Numbered from the stretch's first letter, positions 23,285 to 32,162 are shown. The stretch: 64,000 nucleotides of DNA from Hymenobacter sp. PAMC 26628 (GCF_001562275.1 NZ_CP014304.1:5146001-5210000); one strand, 5' to 3'. The notes: generated by a model not told the origin, from the sequence alone. Made by a program: numbers and translations.

Positions 23285-23854
23285 ATGCCGCCTGCCGGAA
23301 CGAATGCCGCGGAGCCGCCGCCGCCCGCGCTGCTGGCGCTGGCCAACGCGGTACCGAACGTGTTCTGGTCGGTGCTGGGGCTGGGGCCCATTGGCGTGTA
23401 TTGCTACCAGTGGGTGACGCGGCCATGGCTGTACGGGCTGCTGGCCGCCAGCTTGCTTGCCTACGCAGTGCCAGCGGCGTGGCTGGGCCGCTGGCAGCTG
23501 AGCCGCACGCCGGGGCCCTACCGCCGGCTGGGCGTGGCCGCCGCGAACCGCGTGATGCAGCACGGCGACTTCGTGAACCGCCTCACCCGGCGGCGGTACC
23601 CGCGCTACCGGCGCGTAGTGGCCCGGGGGGCCGTGGCGGGGCTCGTGCGCACTACCTACCAGCAGGAGCGGTTTCACTTGGCGCTGTTCCTGTTCTTTTT
23701 GGCCATCGGCGCGTACGCCGCGGTGCACGGGCAGGTGGGGTGGGCCGGGCTGCTGGCGCTCACCAACGTGGGCTACAACCTGTACCAGATGCGGCTCCAG
23801 CAGTACATCCGGGTGCGGCTGGCCGCTGGCGCGCCGCGGCTGGGGCCCCAGTAG
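23285..23854 (+). CDS. Small integral membrane protein, function unknown
   Basis: A 189-residue protein with four likely membrane segments: LALANAVPNVFWSVLGLGPI near 20, LYGLLAASLLAYAVPAAWLG near 50, FHLALFLFFLAIGAYAAVHG near 135 and VGWAGLLALTNVGYNLYQM near 155. The middle loop has GDFVNRLTRRRYPRYR, rich in arginine, a pattern that recalls CrtO-type carotenoid acyltransferases, but the match is too weak to name it. It stands alone between the T9SS protein and a GNAT gene. Confidence 0.7.
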   Translation: MPPAGTNAAEPPPPALLALANAVPNVFWSVLGLGPIGVYCYQWVTRPWLYGLLAASLLAYAVPAAWLGRWQLSRTPGPYRRLGVAAANRVMQHGDFVNRLTRRRYPRYRRVVARGAVAGLVRTTYQQERFHLALFLFFLAIGAYAAVHGQVGWAGLLALTNVGYNLYQMRLQQYIRVRLAAGAPRLGPQ

Positions 23855-24083
23855 GGGCGAAATTATTCCGCTGGAAATAAAGGATTTGCGGTGTGGATAG
23901 AGGACGTTGCCCGTGGCTACTAGGGACTTAGTGGCTGCTCTAGAAGCCAACGCAAGGCTTTGGTTTTGTATTGCGTTCCGCTGGGGCCCAGTGCGGCGGG
24001 GGCCTTGGCCCGGGGCCCGCGTCGCCGTGGGGGGCCTGAGTGCCGCGGTTGCCTTCTGCCGCACGGCGCCGTATAAGCCCTTT

Positions 24084-24653
24084 ATGATTCCACTGATTGC
24101 CCAAACGCCCCGCCTGACCATCCTCGCCGCCAGCCGGGCGCTGCTCACGGCCGAGTTGCACAAGCCCCAGTACTTCCCGCTGCTGCTGGGGGCCGCCCTA
24201 CCTGCCGCCTGGCCAGCCGAAGGCTACAGCCGGGAGGCGCTGGAAAACGCTCTGGCGCAGCTCACCGCCGGCGGGCGCGACGCCGCCGGCTGGTACGGCT
24301 GGTACGCGCTGCGCAAAGCCGAGGGCGACGTGCCGCGCACGCTGGTGGGCGGGGGCGGCTTCGCGGGGCCCCCGGACGCGGCGGGCACGGCCGAACTAGA
24401 TTTTGCCATTGCCGCCGAATGGCGCGGCCAGGGCTTGGCCACCGAGCTGGTGGCGGGCCTGGTGCAGCAAGCCGCCGCCACGGGCCTGGTGCATCGGCTG
24501 GTGGCCCACGCCCCGGCCACCCACCCAGCGGCCCAGCAGGTGCTGCGCCGCAACGGCTTCGAGCTCGTCGAGACCACGGCGGAGGGGCCCATGCGCTTCG
24601 AGCGGGCCGTGGAGCCGGCGGCTGACGCCGCGTTGGGCCCCCCCGCGGCGTAG
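24084..24653 (+). CDS. GNAT family N-acetyltransferase
   Basis: The start was set at ATG 24084 (MIPLIAQTPRLTILAASRAL), since upstream codons lack family similarity. The 189-residue protein has the RimJ-like layout: the T-P-R-L start strand, then TLVGGGGFAGPPDAAGTAEL, the DFAIAAEWRGQGLATELVAG acetyl-CoA loop (R-G-Q-G-L-A) and HPAAQQVLRRNGFELVETT. It transfers acetyl from acetyl-CoA to an amine, but the acceptor (ribosomal protein, small molecule or antibiotic) cannot be told. A low-complexity alanine/proline tail ends it. Confidence 0.85.
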   Translation: MIPLIAQTPRLTILAASRALLTAELHKPQYFPLLLGAALPAAWPAEGYSREALENALAQLTAGGRDAAGWYGWYALRKAEGDVPRTLVGGGGFAGPPDAAGTAELDFAIAAEWRGQGLATELVAGLVQQAAATGLVHRLVAHAPATHPAAQQVLRRNGFELVETTAEGPMRFERAVEPAADAALGPPAA

Positions 24654-24728
24654 CGCGGGGGCCCTGGGGCGACCCGCCAAACGCTGGCGGCCGAACCGGA
24701 GCAGGGCCCGGGCCGTTGGTGCCCAGGT

Positions 24729-25649
24729 ATGATTATTCGTGATAAAGAAAATTGGTTTCGCCTGCTCTTTGCGTGGCACGGCTCGGTGCTGCCCCAAATT
24801 TTGCCGCGGCTGGGGGCCCTGGCGGGGCTGGCGGTAGCGGTGGTGTACGCCCACGGCCACCTGGTGCGCTACCAGGTGCCGCTGAACGCCGCGCCGTTTA
24901 CCCTGTTCGGGGTCACGCTGGCCATCTTTTTGGGCTTTTACAACAACGCCAGCTACGACCGTTTTTGGGAGGGCCGCCGGCAGTGGGGGGCCCTGCTGAA
25001 CACCACCCGCTCGCTGGCCCGTCAGGCCCTCACACTGGCCGGCCACCCCACCGGGGCGGGGGCCCCGGCCGAGTTTGTGCACTTGCTCATCGCCTTCACC
25101 CACGCCCTGCGCCACCAGCTGCGCCGCACCGACGCCGCCCCCGACCTGGCCCGGCTGCTGCCACCCGCGCTGGCGGCGGCCGTGGGGCAGTCCACGTTCC
25201 GGCTCGTGCGCCTGCTGCTGGAAATGGGCCGCTGGGTGCAAGGCAGCCCCGCCGGGGCCCTGCCAGGCAGCACCGTGCCGCTGGCGTTCGACTACAACCT
25301 CAACGCGCTGTCGGACATTGTGGGCAGCTGCGAGCGGCTGGCCAACACGCCCATCCCCTACACTTACAGCGTCATTTTGCACCGCACCGTATATTTCTAC
25401 TGCTTCCTGCTGCCGTTTGGGCTCGTGGACAGTATTGGGTGGGCCACGCCGCTGGTGGTGGTGTTCGTGGGCTACACGTTTATGGCGCTGGACGCCATCA
25501 TGCGCGAAATTGAGGAACCGTTTGGGTTGCAAGACAATGACTTGGCGCTGAACGCCCTGAGCCACACCATCGAGGCCACGCTGCGCGAAATGGTGGGCGA
25601 GCCCGTGCCGGCGGCCCCCACTTCCCCCGGCCGCTACCGCTTCGACTAA
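24729..25649 (+). CDS. Bestrophin-family (UPF0187) anion channel
   Basis: A 306-residue membrane protein beginning MIIRDKENWFRLLFAWHGSV. It has LPLNAA-like PLNAAPFTLFGVTLAIFLGF near 55, NASYDRFWEGRRQWGALLNT near 76 (the bestrophin N-x-x-Y-x-R-x-W-E signature), and PIPYTYSVILHRTVYFYCFL near 215. The C-terminus has MREIEEPFGLQDNDLALNAL, the Ca-clasp-like E-E-P-F-G motif typical of the family. Bacterial bestrophins form pentameric ion channels of uncertain selectivity. It lies alone downstream of the GNAT gene with a 75-bp gap. Confidence 0.9.
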   Translation: MIIRDKENWFRLLFAWHGSVLPQILPRLGALAGLAVAVVYAHGHLVRYQVPLNAAPFTLFGVTLAIFLGFYNNASYDRFWEGRRQWGALLNTTRSLARQALTLAGHPTGAGAPAEFVHLLIAFTHALRHQLRRTDAAPDLARLLPPALAAAVGQSTFRLVRLLLEMGRWVQGSPAGALPGSTVPLAFDYNLNALSDIVGSCERLANTPIPYTYSVILHRTVYFYCFLLPFGLVDSIGWATPLVVVFVGYTFMALDAIMREIEEPFGLQDNDLALNALSHTIEATLREMVGEPVPAAPTSPGRYRFD

Positions 25650-25714
25650 GCCCCGGGGCCCCGGTGGCGCCCGCGCCGGGTAGTTGTTGGCCGCCGCGGG
25701 CCCAACTTAGCCGG

Positions 25715-27154
25715 ATGAAAACCTATACGATTGCCCTTGGCCTGGCCGGGGCTGCGCTACTGGCAGGCGGGGCCCGCCCGGCCGCCCCCGCCAAAACCTA
25801 CGATTTGGTCATCAGCCACGTGGGCGTGGTAGACGTGGCCACCGGCCAGGTGCGGCCCGACCAAACGGTGGCCTTGGCCGGCGGCAAAATCGTGAAAGTG
25901 GGCCCCGCGGCCCAGGCTCGCTACGCCGCCCGCCAAACCATCGACGGCACCGGCCGCTACCTGATGCCCGGGCTGTGGGACATGCACGTGCACTTCCGCG
26001 GCGGCGACAGCCTGGCGGCGGCTAATAAGAAAAGCCTCGCGCTGTACCTGGTCCACGGCATCACGACGGTGCGCGACTGCGGCGGCGACCTCACGAGTCG
26101 CGTTTTTGAGTGGCGGCGCGCGGAGGAGGCGGGCACGCTGGCGGGGCCCCGCATCTTCACGTCGGGGCCCAAAATTGACGGCCCCGGGGCCTACTGGCCC
26201 GGCTCGCTGGAAGTGGAAACGCCCGACCAAATCAGCCGGGCCCTCGACTCGCTGCAACGGCTGAAGGTGGACTTTGTGAAGATTTACGACAGCAAGATTT
26301 CGGCCGAAGCCTACCTGAACGTCATCACCCAGGCCGAGGCCCGCGGCATGAAAACCACCGGCCACATGCCCTATTCCACCACCCTGGGCGACGCCGTGGC
26401 TCGGGGCCTTGATGCTACCGAGCACTTGTACTACGTCTTCAAGGCCTGCTCGGGCAAGGAAGACAGCCTCACGGCCGTGGTGCGCGCCAGCCTGAAAACG
26501 CCCAAGCCGCTGGGCCTGTTTGCCCTGCTGCCCGCCGTGTACGACACCTACAGCCCGGCCGCGGCGGCGCGCATTTTCCGGATGATGGCCACCCACCACA
26601 CGGCCGCCGTGCCCACGCTGGCCATCGGCAAAACCCTGGCCGAGCTGCCCGACAACGACCACGCCCACGACTCGCTGCGGGCTTACATCGACCCCAAAAT
26701 CCAGGCTACTTACGCGCGGCGGCTGGCCAGCGCCCGCCAGCAGCCCGCCGCTGCCCGGGCCTTCACCCAAAAGCTGGAAGCCAAGTTCCTGACGCTGGTG
26801 CCGCAGATGCAGGCCGCGGGCGTCGTCCTGCTGGCGGGCTCCGACAGCGGGGCCTTCAACTCGTTCACCTACCCCGGGGCCTCGCTGCAAGACGAGCTGG
26901 CGCTGCTGGTGCAGGCGGGCCTAACGCCCGCCCAGGCCCTGCGCGCGGCCACCCTCAACGGGGCCCGGTTCATGGGCGTGGCCGGCCGCAGCGGCACCAT
27001 CGCCGTGGGCAAAGACGCCGATTTGCTGCTGCTGAATGCCAATCCGCTAGTCAATATCAACAACGTGAAGCAGATAGCCGCCGTGGTGGCGCGCGGCAAA
27101 GCCTACCAGCGCGCCGACCTGAACCGGATGCTGGCGGCCATAAAAAACAAGTAG
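25715..27154 (+). CDS. Secreted amidohydrolase family protein (imidazolonepropionase-like)
   Basis: The start is at ATG 25715, giving a signal peptide (MKTYTIALGLAGAALLAGGA) and 479 residues. The metal-dependent hydrolase fold is clear: YLMPGLWDMHVHFRGGD (H-x-H), a lysine in VDFVKIYDSKISAEAYLN (likely carbamylated metal ligand), GHMPYSTTLGDAVARGLDAT then EHLYY (two His), and the late metal Asp in VVLLAGSDSGAFNSF. The C-terminal strand domain has GTIAVGKDADLLLLNANPLV. Such exported members often cleave dipeptides or cyclic imides. The substrate here is unknown. Confidence 0.9.
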   Translation: MKTYTIALGLAGAALLAGGARPAAPAKTYDLVISHVGVVDVATGQVRPDQTVALAGGKIVKVGPAAQARYAARQTIDGTGRYLMPGLWDMHVHFRGGDSLAAANKKSLALYLVHGITTVRDCGGDLTSRVFEWRRAEEAGTLAGPRIFTSGPKIDGPGAYWPGSLEVETPDQISRALDSLQRLKVDFVKIYDSKISAEAYLNVITQAEARGMKTTGHMPYSTTLGDAVARGLDATEHLYYVFKACSGKEDSLTAVVRASLKTPKPLGLFALLPAVYDTYSPAAAARIFRMMATHHTAAVPTLAIGKTLAELPDNDHAHDSLRAYIDPKIQATYARRLASARQQPAAARAFTQKLEAKFLTLVPQMQAAGVVLLAGSDSGAFNSFTYPGASLQDELALLVQAGLTPAQALRAATLNGARFMGVAGRSGTIAVGKDADLLLLNANPLVNINNVKQIAAVVARGKAYQRADLNRMLAAIKNK

Positions 27155-27177
27155 CGTGGACTCGCAGAGTCCGCGCT
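27153..27177. repeat. Short palindrome after the amidohydrolase gene
   Basis: AGCGTGGACTC (27153-27163), GCA, GAGTCCGCGCT (27167-27177): an 11-bp stem with one mismatch overlapping the stop codon region. It lacks a T tail on the plus strand. I recall similar AGCGNGGACTC palindromes between genes in Hymenobacter, which makes it likely a dispersed repeat. Confidence 0.6.
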
Positions 27178-27220
27178 ACAATCAACTTAAAAGCCAGCCG
27201 AATAAGCACAAAAAAGAACG

Positions 27221-27318
27221 GTCATGCTGAGCGCAGTCGAAGCCTCTCCCTCGCGTAACTAACTTTTTTGGTTGGATTACTGCTGCGAGAGAGATGCTTC
27301 GACTGCGCTCAGCGTGAC
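27221..27318. repeat. Dispersed palindromic element (REP/MITE-like)
   Basis: Near-perfect 34-nt arms, 27221-27254 starting GTCATGCTGAGCGCAGTCGA and 27285-27318 ending TCGACTGCGCTCAGCGTGAC, enclose a 30-nt AT-richer loop. The arm sequence GTCATGCTGAGCGCAGTCGAA is, to my knowledge, a common intergenic repeat in Bacteroidota. It sits between convergent genes and may also end transcription. No transposase is inside. Confidence 0.75.
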
Positions 27319-27345
27319 GGCCTATTTGGATAGGCTCTCAACAGC

Positions 27346-28410
27346 TTACGCCCGGCCCATTTGCCGGAGGAAGGCCACGTGCGAGGCCACGGCGTAGCGC
27401 ATCTTGGGGTATTCCTGGTAGGGGAGGCCAAACTCCTCGCAGGTCTGGCGGATGATTTTGCTCAGCTTGGGGTAGTGCACGTGCGAGATTTTGGGGAACA
27501 AGTGGTGCTCGACCTGAAAGTTGAGGCCCCCCACGAGCCAGCTAATCACGCGGCTGTCGGTGGCAAAGTTAGCGGTGGTGCGCAGCTGGTGAATGGCCCA
27601 CTCGTCCTCCATTTTGCGGGTGGTTTCGTGGGGCACGGGGAAGGCCGCCTGCTCGACGGTGTGCGCCAGCTGGAACACGATGCTGAGCGTGAAGCCGGCC
27701 ACGGCGCTCGTGAGCAGGAAGCCGGCCAGCCAGGGGCCCCAGCCCAGCATGTAAATGGGCAACGCCACGTATAATCCTAAATTCAGGAGCTTGAAACCCC
27801 AGAAAATGAGGTGGTCGTTGAGGGTCATCGGCTTGAGGGCCACGCTGCCGATTTTGCGGCTGAAGTACTTCTGGTAGTCGGTGAAGAAAATCCAGGAGAT
27901 GTAGAGCAGGCAGTAGAAAAACCCGAAGTACAGGTGCTGGAAGCGGTGGGCGCGGTGGCGGGGCTGGTCGGGCGTCATGCGCATCCAGGGCCGGATGTCG
28001 AGGTCGTCGTCCACGCCCTCGATATTGGTGTACATGTGGTGCACGGTGTTGTGCTTGGCGTCCCACATGTAGCTGCTACCGCCCAACACGTTGAGGGTGA
28101 AGGCCGCCACCTTGTTTAGCCAGCCGTAGCGGCTGAAGCTGCCGTGGGCCCCGTCGTGCATCACGTTGAAGCCGATGAGCGCCAGCACGCCGCCCATCAG
28201 CACGCACTCGGCCAGGGCCCAGCCGGCGATGGGCGTGAAAAACACCAAGTGCACGTAGAGTGCCACCAGGGCCCCGAGCAGCAGGGCGGCCTTACCCAGC
28301 AGCGAGGCGTTGCCGGTTTGGGCCTTGCCCGTGGTTTGGAAATACTCGGCCGTGCGGCGCTTCAACTCAGCGTGGAAGGAGCGCGGGGGGGCAAATTTGG
28401 GAAGCAGCAT
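27346..28410 (-). CDS. Fatty acid desaturase (acyl-CoA/front-end type)
   Basis: The start is at 28410 (MLLPKFAPPRSFHAELKRRT), since the longer frame adds a non-homologous tail. The 354-residue membrane enzyme has the three histidine boxes: MHDGAHGSFS near 100, KHNTVHHMYTN near 130 and FQVEHHLFPKISH near 310. The Q-x-x-H-H in the third box and the length fit the linoleoyl-CoA / delta-6-like group. At least four hydrophobic segments are seen (LLGALVALYVHLVFFTPIAG, LIGFNVMHDG). It puts a double bond into fatty acyl chains, tuning membrane fluidity. It is divergent from the TPM gene. Confidence 0.92.
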   Translation of the reverse strand: MLLPKFAPPRSFHAELKRRTAEYFQTTGKAQTGNASLLGKAALLLGALVALYVHLVFFTPIAGWALAECVLMGGVLALIGFNVMHDGAHGSFSRYGWLNKVAAFTLNVLGGSSYMWDAKHNTVHHMYTNIEGVDDDLDIRPWMRMTPDQPRHRAHRFQHLYFGFFYCLLYISWIFFTDYQKYFSRKIGSVALKPMTLNDHLIFWGFKLLNLGLYVALPIYMLGWGPWLAGFLLTSAVAGFTLSIVFQLAHTVEQAAFPVPHETTRKMEDEWAIHQLRTTANFATDSRVISWLVGGLNFQVEHHLFPKISHVHYPKLSKIIRQTCEEFGLPYQEYPKMRYAVASHVAFLRQMGRA

Positions 28411-28713
28411 AAAGAGGAAAAAGCCAACTAATAGTCTGCCGAAGGCGGGCCGCTGGAGCGGTGCTGCGTCGCCAACCGGCAACAACAACGGGCTTCTGCA
28501 CCTTGCACAAGCCAAACGTGTGGGGAGGTACGCAGCCGCCCACCCCGGAGGATTGGCGCGCGCAGCCCCGGCCCGTAAAAATACAACGCCCCGTCCCATA
28601 CAGAAGTTGGCCGGGGCCCTAATGTTGTTGGCCCAGGGCCCCCGCGGCGGCGCGTAGCCCCGGGCCGCCAAACGCCGTAGAAGGCAAAACTTTCACCCTT
28701 TTCTTCTGTCGCC
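28411..28713. other. Divergent intergenic region
   Basis: About 300 bp between the divergent desaturase and TPM genes. It must hold both promoters, but no convincing TAnnTTTG pair is visible. Frames through it are high-GC shadows. Confidence 0.35.
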
Positions 28714-30042
28714 ATGTCTCGTCTGTTGCTTCTCGCTTTGCTCTTTGTGGGGGCCCTGGCCCGGCCCGCCGCGGCCCAGTCGGCCGCCGGGCTGCCGGCC
28801 CGCCCGGTGCCGTTCCAGTTCGTGACGGACCAAGCCAAGCTGATGGCCCCCGCCGACGCCAAAAAGCTCGACGGTGGCCTGCGCCGCTACGCCGACCAAA
28901 CCGGCACCCAAGTGGTGGTGGTGACGGTGCCCAGCCTGGGCGGCCGCCAGGTGTCGGACTACGGCCGGGCCCTGGGCACGGCCTGGGGCGTGGGCCAGCG
29001 CGGCAAAAACAACGGCCTCGTGGTCATCGTGGCCGCCCAGGAGCACAAGGTGACCATCCAGCCCGGCAGCGGCCTGGTCGATAAAATTACGCCCGCCCTA
29101 ATACAGCGCGTCATCGCGCAGGATTTTGGACCCAACTTCAAGCAGAACAACTACTTCGCTGGCTTGCGCAAGGGCCTGAGCACGCTGATGCTGGCTGCCA
29201 ACCCCGCTTCCAACCCCAACAAAACCGCCCCCACCGCCGCCGGGGCCCCCAGCGCGGCCGCCCCGGCGCTGAGCAGCCAGGCCCCCAGCGCCACGCCCGA
29301 AACTCCGTCCAGCAACATGTCCACCAATGGCGGGGGCGGTTTGTCTCCGGTTTCTTCCTCAAGTAATTCCACAGCCCCGGGCATTGGCACGGGCGTACTG
29401 CTCATCGGCGCGCTTGTAATGGGCGGCCTGCTGTATTTACTGGTTCGCATATTCCGGCGTAAAACCGCGGATAACGCCGCACCAGGGCCCCAAACCTCCA
29501 ACAACCCGAACTTCTACCCGAACCAACCCAACCCGAACCAGCCCAACCGGCCCGGCGGCACGCCCAACTTCTTGCCCAACTCGCCCCAGGGTGGCAACTA
29601 TGGCCCGGGCCAGGCCAACTACGGCGGGCAGGCGCCCAACCAAAGTGGCAGCGGTTTCGGCATGGGTGGCATTTTAGCCACCGGCGCCGCCGCTGCCGCA
29701 GGCGCCTACCTCGGCAACCGCATGTCGGAAGGCCACGACAGCGGCTCGGGCAGCGCGCACAACTTCGATACCAACAACGCGGGCCTGGGCGGCGGTGCCG
29801 CGGCGGGGGCCGGGGCAGTAGCCGGGGCCGCTGGCACCGGCGCCGCGGGCGACTACTTTGCCGGGCGCGGTGGAGAGGCCAACGAAAGCGCCCCCGATTA
29901 CTTCTCCGACAACAACACCGGCAACGAGCAGTCGGGCGATTACTTCTCCACGGACAATTCCTCTTACGACGACACTTCCTCGGATGACACCGGCGGGGGC
30001 GGTTTCGACGACACGAGCAACGACAATAGCGGCTCGTGGTAA
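28714..30042 (+). CDS. TPM domain protein (YgcG-like) with low-complexity tail
   Basis: A 442-residue protein. A signal peptide ends near ARPAAAQS (residue 22). A TPM domain spans about 30-165 (FVTDQAKLMAPADAKKLDGG, TQVVVVTVPSLGGRQVSDYG, GKNNGLVVIVAAQEHKVTIQ). A Ser/Ala/Pro linker leads to one membrane segment near 225-245 (GVLLIGALVMGGLLYLLVRI). The tail is very rich in N, P, Q and G, with a small A-rich hydrophobic patch (ILATGAAAAAGAYLGNRM) and an acidic S/D/T end. TPM proteins act in photosystem repair or as periplasmic phosphatases or scaffolds; the exact role here is unknown. The C-terminal tail would be cytoplasmic. Confidence 0.85.
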   Translation: MSRLLLLALLFVGALARPAAAQSAAGLPARPVPFQFVTDQAKLMAPADAKKLDGGLRRYADQTGTQVVVVTVPSLGGRQVSDYGRALGTAWGVGQRGKNNGLVVIVAAQEHKVTIQPGSGLVDKITPALIQRVIAQDFGPNFKQNNYFAGLRKGLSTLMLAANPASNPNKTAPTAAGAPSAAAPALSSQAPSATPETPSSNMSTNGGGGLSPVSSSSNSTAPGIGTGVLLIGALVMGGLLYLLVRIFRRKTADNAAPGPQTSNNPNFYPNQPNPNQPNRPGGTPNFLPNSPQGGNYGPGQANYGGQAPNQSGSGFGMGGILATGAAAAAGAYLGNRMSEGHDSGSGSAHNFDTNNAGLGGGAAAGAGAVAGAAGTGAAGDYFAGRGGEANESAPDYFSDNNTGNEQSGDYFSTDNSSYDDTSSDDTGGGGFDDTSNDNSGSW

Positions 30043-30068
30043 TGCCTTGATGAACAAGAGTATAAACA

Positions 30069-30101
30069 AAAACAGCCGCCCAATTTTGGGCGGCTGTTTT
30101 T
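30069..30101 (+). terminator. Intrinsic terminator after the TPM gene
   Basis: AAACAGCCGCCCA and TGGGCGGCTGTTT form a strong stem followed by T-rich sequence. The symmetric A and T tracts suggest it also serves the minus-strand gene ending at 30139. Confidence 0.88.
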
Positions 30102-30138
30102 GTTGTGGGGCCCCACCGAGGTCTCGGCAGTAGGGCGG

Positions 30139-30399
30139 TTACTTCGGCATGGTGCCTTCCAGGTCGCCTACTTTGATGACGCCACGGTGCTTGGGTTGTT
30201 GGGCACGCCGGGCCTGCCGCCGGGCCCGGCGACGGGCGAAGAAGCCCATACGGGCGTTGCGCTTGCGCGACTGGCCCCGGTACTTGTAGGCTTTGTAGCG
30301 CGGGTGGTGGTCGGCGGTGGGGACGCTGGCTGCGGCGGCTGCCTGGGCATCGGCCAAGCTAAGCAAGCCGCACAGCAACACGAGAATAATTCGAATCAT
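30139..30399 (-). CDS. Small secreted, strongly basic protein
   Basis: From ATG 30399 the 86-residue product has a signal peptide (MIRIILVLLCGLLSLADAQA). It is followed by a lysine/arginine-rich region (KAYKYRGQSRKRNARMGFFA, RRRARRQARRAQQPKHRG) and a short end IKVGDLEGTMPK. I do not recognise a family. The positive charge suggests interaction with nucleic acid or polyanionic polysaccharide in the periplasm. The longer open frame upstream lies in AT-rich promoter sequence and was rejected. Confidence 0.65.
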   Translation of the reverse strand: MIRIILVLLCGLLSLADAQAAAAASVPTADHHPRYKAYKYRGQSRKRNARMGFFARRRARRQARRAQQPKHRGVIKVGDLEGTMPK

Positions 30400-30508
30400 A
30401 AGGGGGTGATAAAAAGTGAGATATATGTAGTTAGAAACGCAAAGTAACCGCTTAGCCCGCACTCCCAGTTTGCCCCAGAGCCCGATCCCCGGCGAATAAC
30501 AAGTGGAG

Positions 30509-30536
30509 CAAAGTTTTTTTATGAATTTTAAAACAA
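30509..30536 (-). promoter_or_regulatory. Candidate promoter of the small basic protein gene
   Basis: Minus-strand TTG (30534-30536), 18 bp, then AACTTTG (30509-30515), close to TAnnTTTG. The start codon is about 110 bp downstream. Confidence 0.4.
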
Positions 30537-30715
30537 AAGTGCAACTAAACATTATAAAAAATCTATATAATTAACCAGCTAACTAATTGATGATTGCCCT
30601 AAAAAAATGTTGAGAACAATCGATTTAAGAAAAGTAAGAGTTATTTGAAAAAAACCGGGAGGCCGCTCCTAATTTCGTAAATCATCTGACTGAAAGCGGG
30701 TTGCCTCCGTATGTA

Positions 30716-30767
30716 GGGCGCCTGCGGAGGCGGGCCCGGGGCCCCGGGCCCGCCTCCGCAGGCGCCC
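30716..30767. repeat. 52-bp perfect palindrome upstream of the flippase gene
   Basis: GGGCGCCTGCGGAGGCGGGC (30716-30735) continues to the centre GGGG/CCCC at 30741/30742 and is mirrored exactly to 30767. There is no loop and no mismatch over 26 bp per arm. In RNA it would be a very stable hairpin, and in DNA a cruciform. It ends 36 bp before the GTG start of the flippase gene, so it lies in the leader. No T tail follows beyond GTGGTTTTTT on the plus strand. Confidence 0.9.
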
Positions 30768-30803
30768 GCCCTGTGGTTTTTTGCCACCATTCAACCCGTT
30801 TTA

Positions 30804-32162
30804 GTGAGCGACGAGATTACCATTGTTAAGAACGAGGCGGGCATGGCCAAGCCCACCATGCGCCGCTTCGCCGTCAACGTAGCGTCGCTGTTCAGCGTGC
30901 AGGTGGCCAACTTCCTGCTGCCGCTGCTCACGGTGCCCTACGTGGTGCGCATCATCGGGCCCGATAAGCTGGGCTTGCTCAACTTTTCGCAGGCCTACGT
31001 CACGTATTTCAGCCTGCTCATCAACTACGGCTTCGACATGGCGGCGGTGCGCGTCATTGCCGCCAACCGCGAAGATACCGAAGCGACCAGCCGCATTTTC
31101 AGCCAGGTAATGGCCGGCAAGGCACTGCTGTGGGCGCTGTCGGTGGTCGTGTTCACCATCGTTACGCTTTCCAACCCCGAGTTCAAGGGGCATTTGGGGC
31201 TGCACATCTGCACGTTTCTGGTGTGCATCGGCACGGTGCTCTCGCCGTTCTGGCTGTACCAGGCCATGGAAGATTTGGGGCGCGTGGCCATGTTCAACTT
31301 GGCCGTGAAACTCATCTTTTCGCTGTCGGTGCTGCTGCTTATCCGCAAGGCCGACGATTACGTGTACCAGAACCTGGCCATCAGCGTGTCGCAAATTTTG
31401 GTAAGCGTGGCCGCGCTCTACGTAGCCGTGCGGCGCTTCAAAATCAAGTTTAGCTGGCCCACGGGCCCCGAGCTACGCAACCGCTTCAAAGAGGACCGCA
31501 CGCTGTTTTTCTCGTCGGTGATGATTACGATCTACGCCAGCTCGAACGTGTTCATCCTCGGCCTGCTCAGCTTGCCCTACAACGTAGGCATCTACGCGGC
31601 CGGCACGCGGCTCGAAGGTATGGCCGAGTCGTTTGTGGGACTGGCGCTCAACCAGGCGTTCTTTCCCATTGTGGCCCAGGCGTTTGGGCAGGGGCGCGAG
31701 CAGGGGCTGCGCATGGTGCGTACCACGTTTTTCCCGCTTTTCATTGTGATGGCCCTGGTGAGCGCGGGGTTATGGTTGGTGGGGCCCTACGTCATCACGC
31801 TACTCTACGGGGCCAAGTTCGCGGGGGCCGTCACAGTACTGCGCATCGTGGCGCTGCTGCCACTCATCATCGGCATGAGCAACCTGCTGGGCCTGCACAC
31901 CATGCTGAACCTGCGCATGGACCGCGCCTTTTTCACGGTCACGGCCGTGGGCTCGATGGTGGGGCTGGCCCTGAACATGCTGCTTATCCGGCGCTACGCG
32001 CATGTGGGGGCCGCCTACGCGCTAGTGCTCACAGAGGCCTACATCACGGGAGCCATGTACGTATACCTGCGCTGGAAAGGCATCGAAGTCATCAAGGTCT
32101 CGCACCTGCGCGAGGCCATCGTATTTACTAAATCACGCGTATTAGCGTTTAAAAACAGGTAG
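30804..32162 (+). CDS. Wzx-type oligosaccharide flippase
   Basis: A 452-residue MOP-superfamily protein with about 12-14 hydrophobic segments (SLFSVQVANFLLPLLTVPYV, MVRTTFFPLFIVMALVSAGL, MVGLALNMLLIRRYAHVGAA). The N-terminal V-x-F-L-L-P-L-L-T-x-P-Y-x-x-R-I-x-G-x-x-x-x-G pattern matches Wzx-type translocases, which flip undecaprenyl-linked oligosaccharides to the periplasm. It begins at a GTG (30804). The next gene, a GT2 enzyme, starts 2 bp after its stop, so they are co-transcribed. A second flippase lies at 38892. Confidence 0.92.
   Translation: MSDEITIVKNEAGMAKPTMRRFAVNVASLFSVQVANFLLPLLTVPYVVRIIGPDKLGLLNFSQAYVTYFSLLINYGFDMAAVRVIAANREDTEATSRIFSQVMAGKALLWALSVVVFTIVTLSNPEFKGHLGLHICTFLVCIGTVLSPFWLYQAMEDLGRVAMFNLAVKLIFSLSVLLLIRKADDYVYQNLAISVSQILVSVAALYVAVRRFKIKFSWPTGPELRNRFKEDRTLFFSSVMITIYASSNVFILGLLSLPYNVGIYAAGTRLEGMAESFVGLALNQAFFPIVAQAFGQGREQGLRMVRTTFFPLFIVMALVSAGLWLVGPYVITLLYGAKFAGAVTVLRIVALLPLIIGMSNLLGLHTMLNLRMDRAFFTVTAVGSMVGLALNMLLIRRYAHVGAAYALVLTEAYITGAMYVYLRWKGIEVIKVSHLREAIVFTKSRVLAFKNR

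Larger units (their letters stand above)
30400..30803. other. Intergenic region before the exopolysaccharide locus
   Basis: About 400 bp, AT-rich at 30510-30660, then GC-rich with a 52-bp perfect palindrome. It holds the candidate promoter of the basic protein and should hold that of the flippase gene. No gene is seen. Confidence 0.45.
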
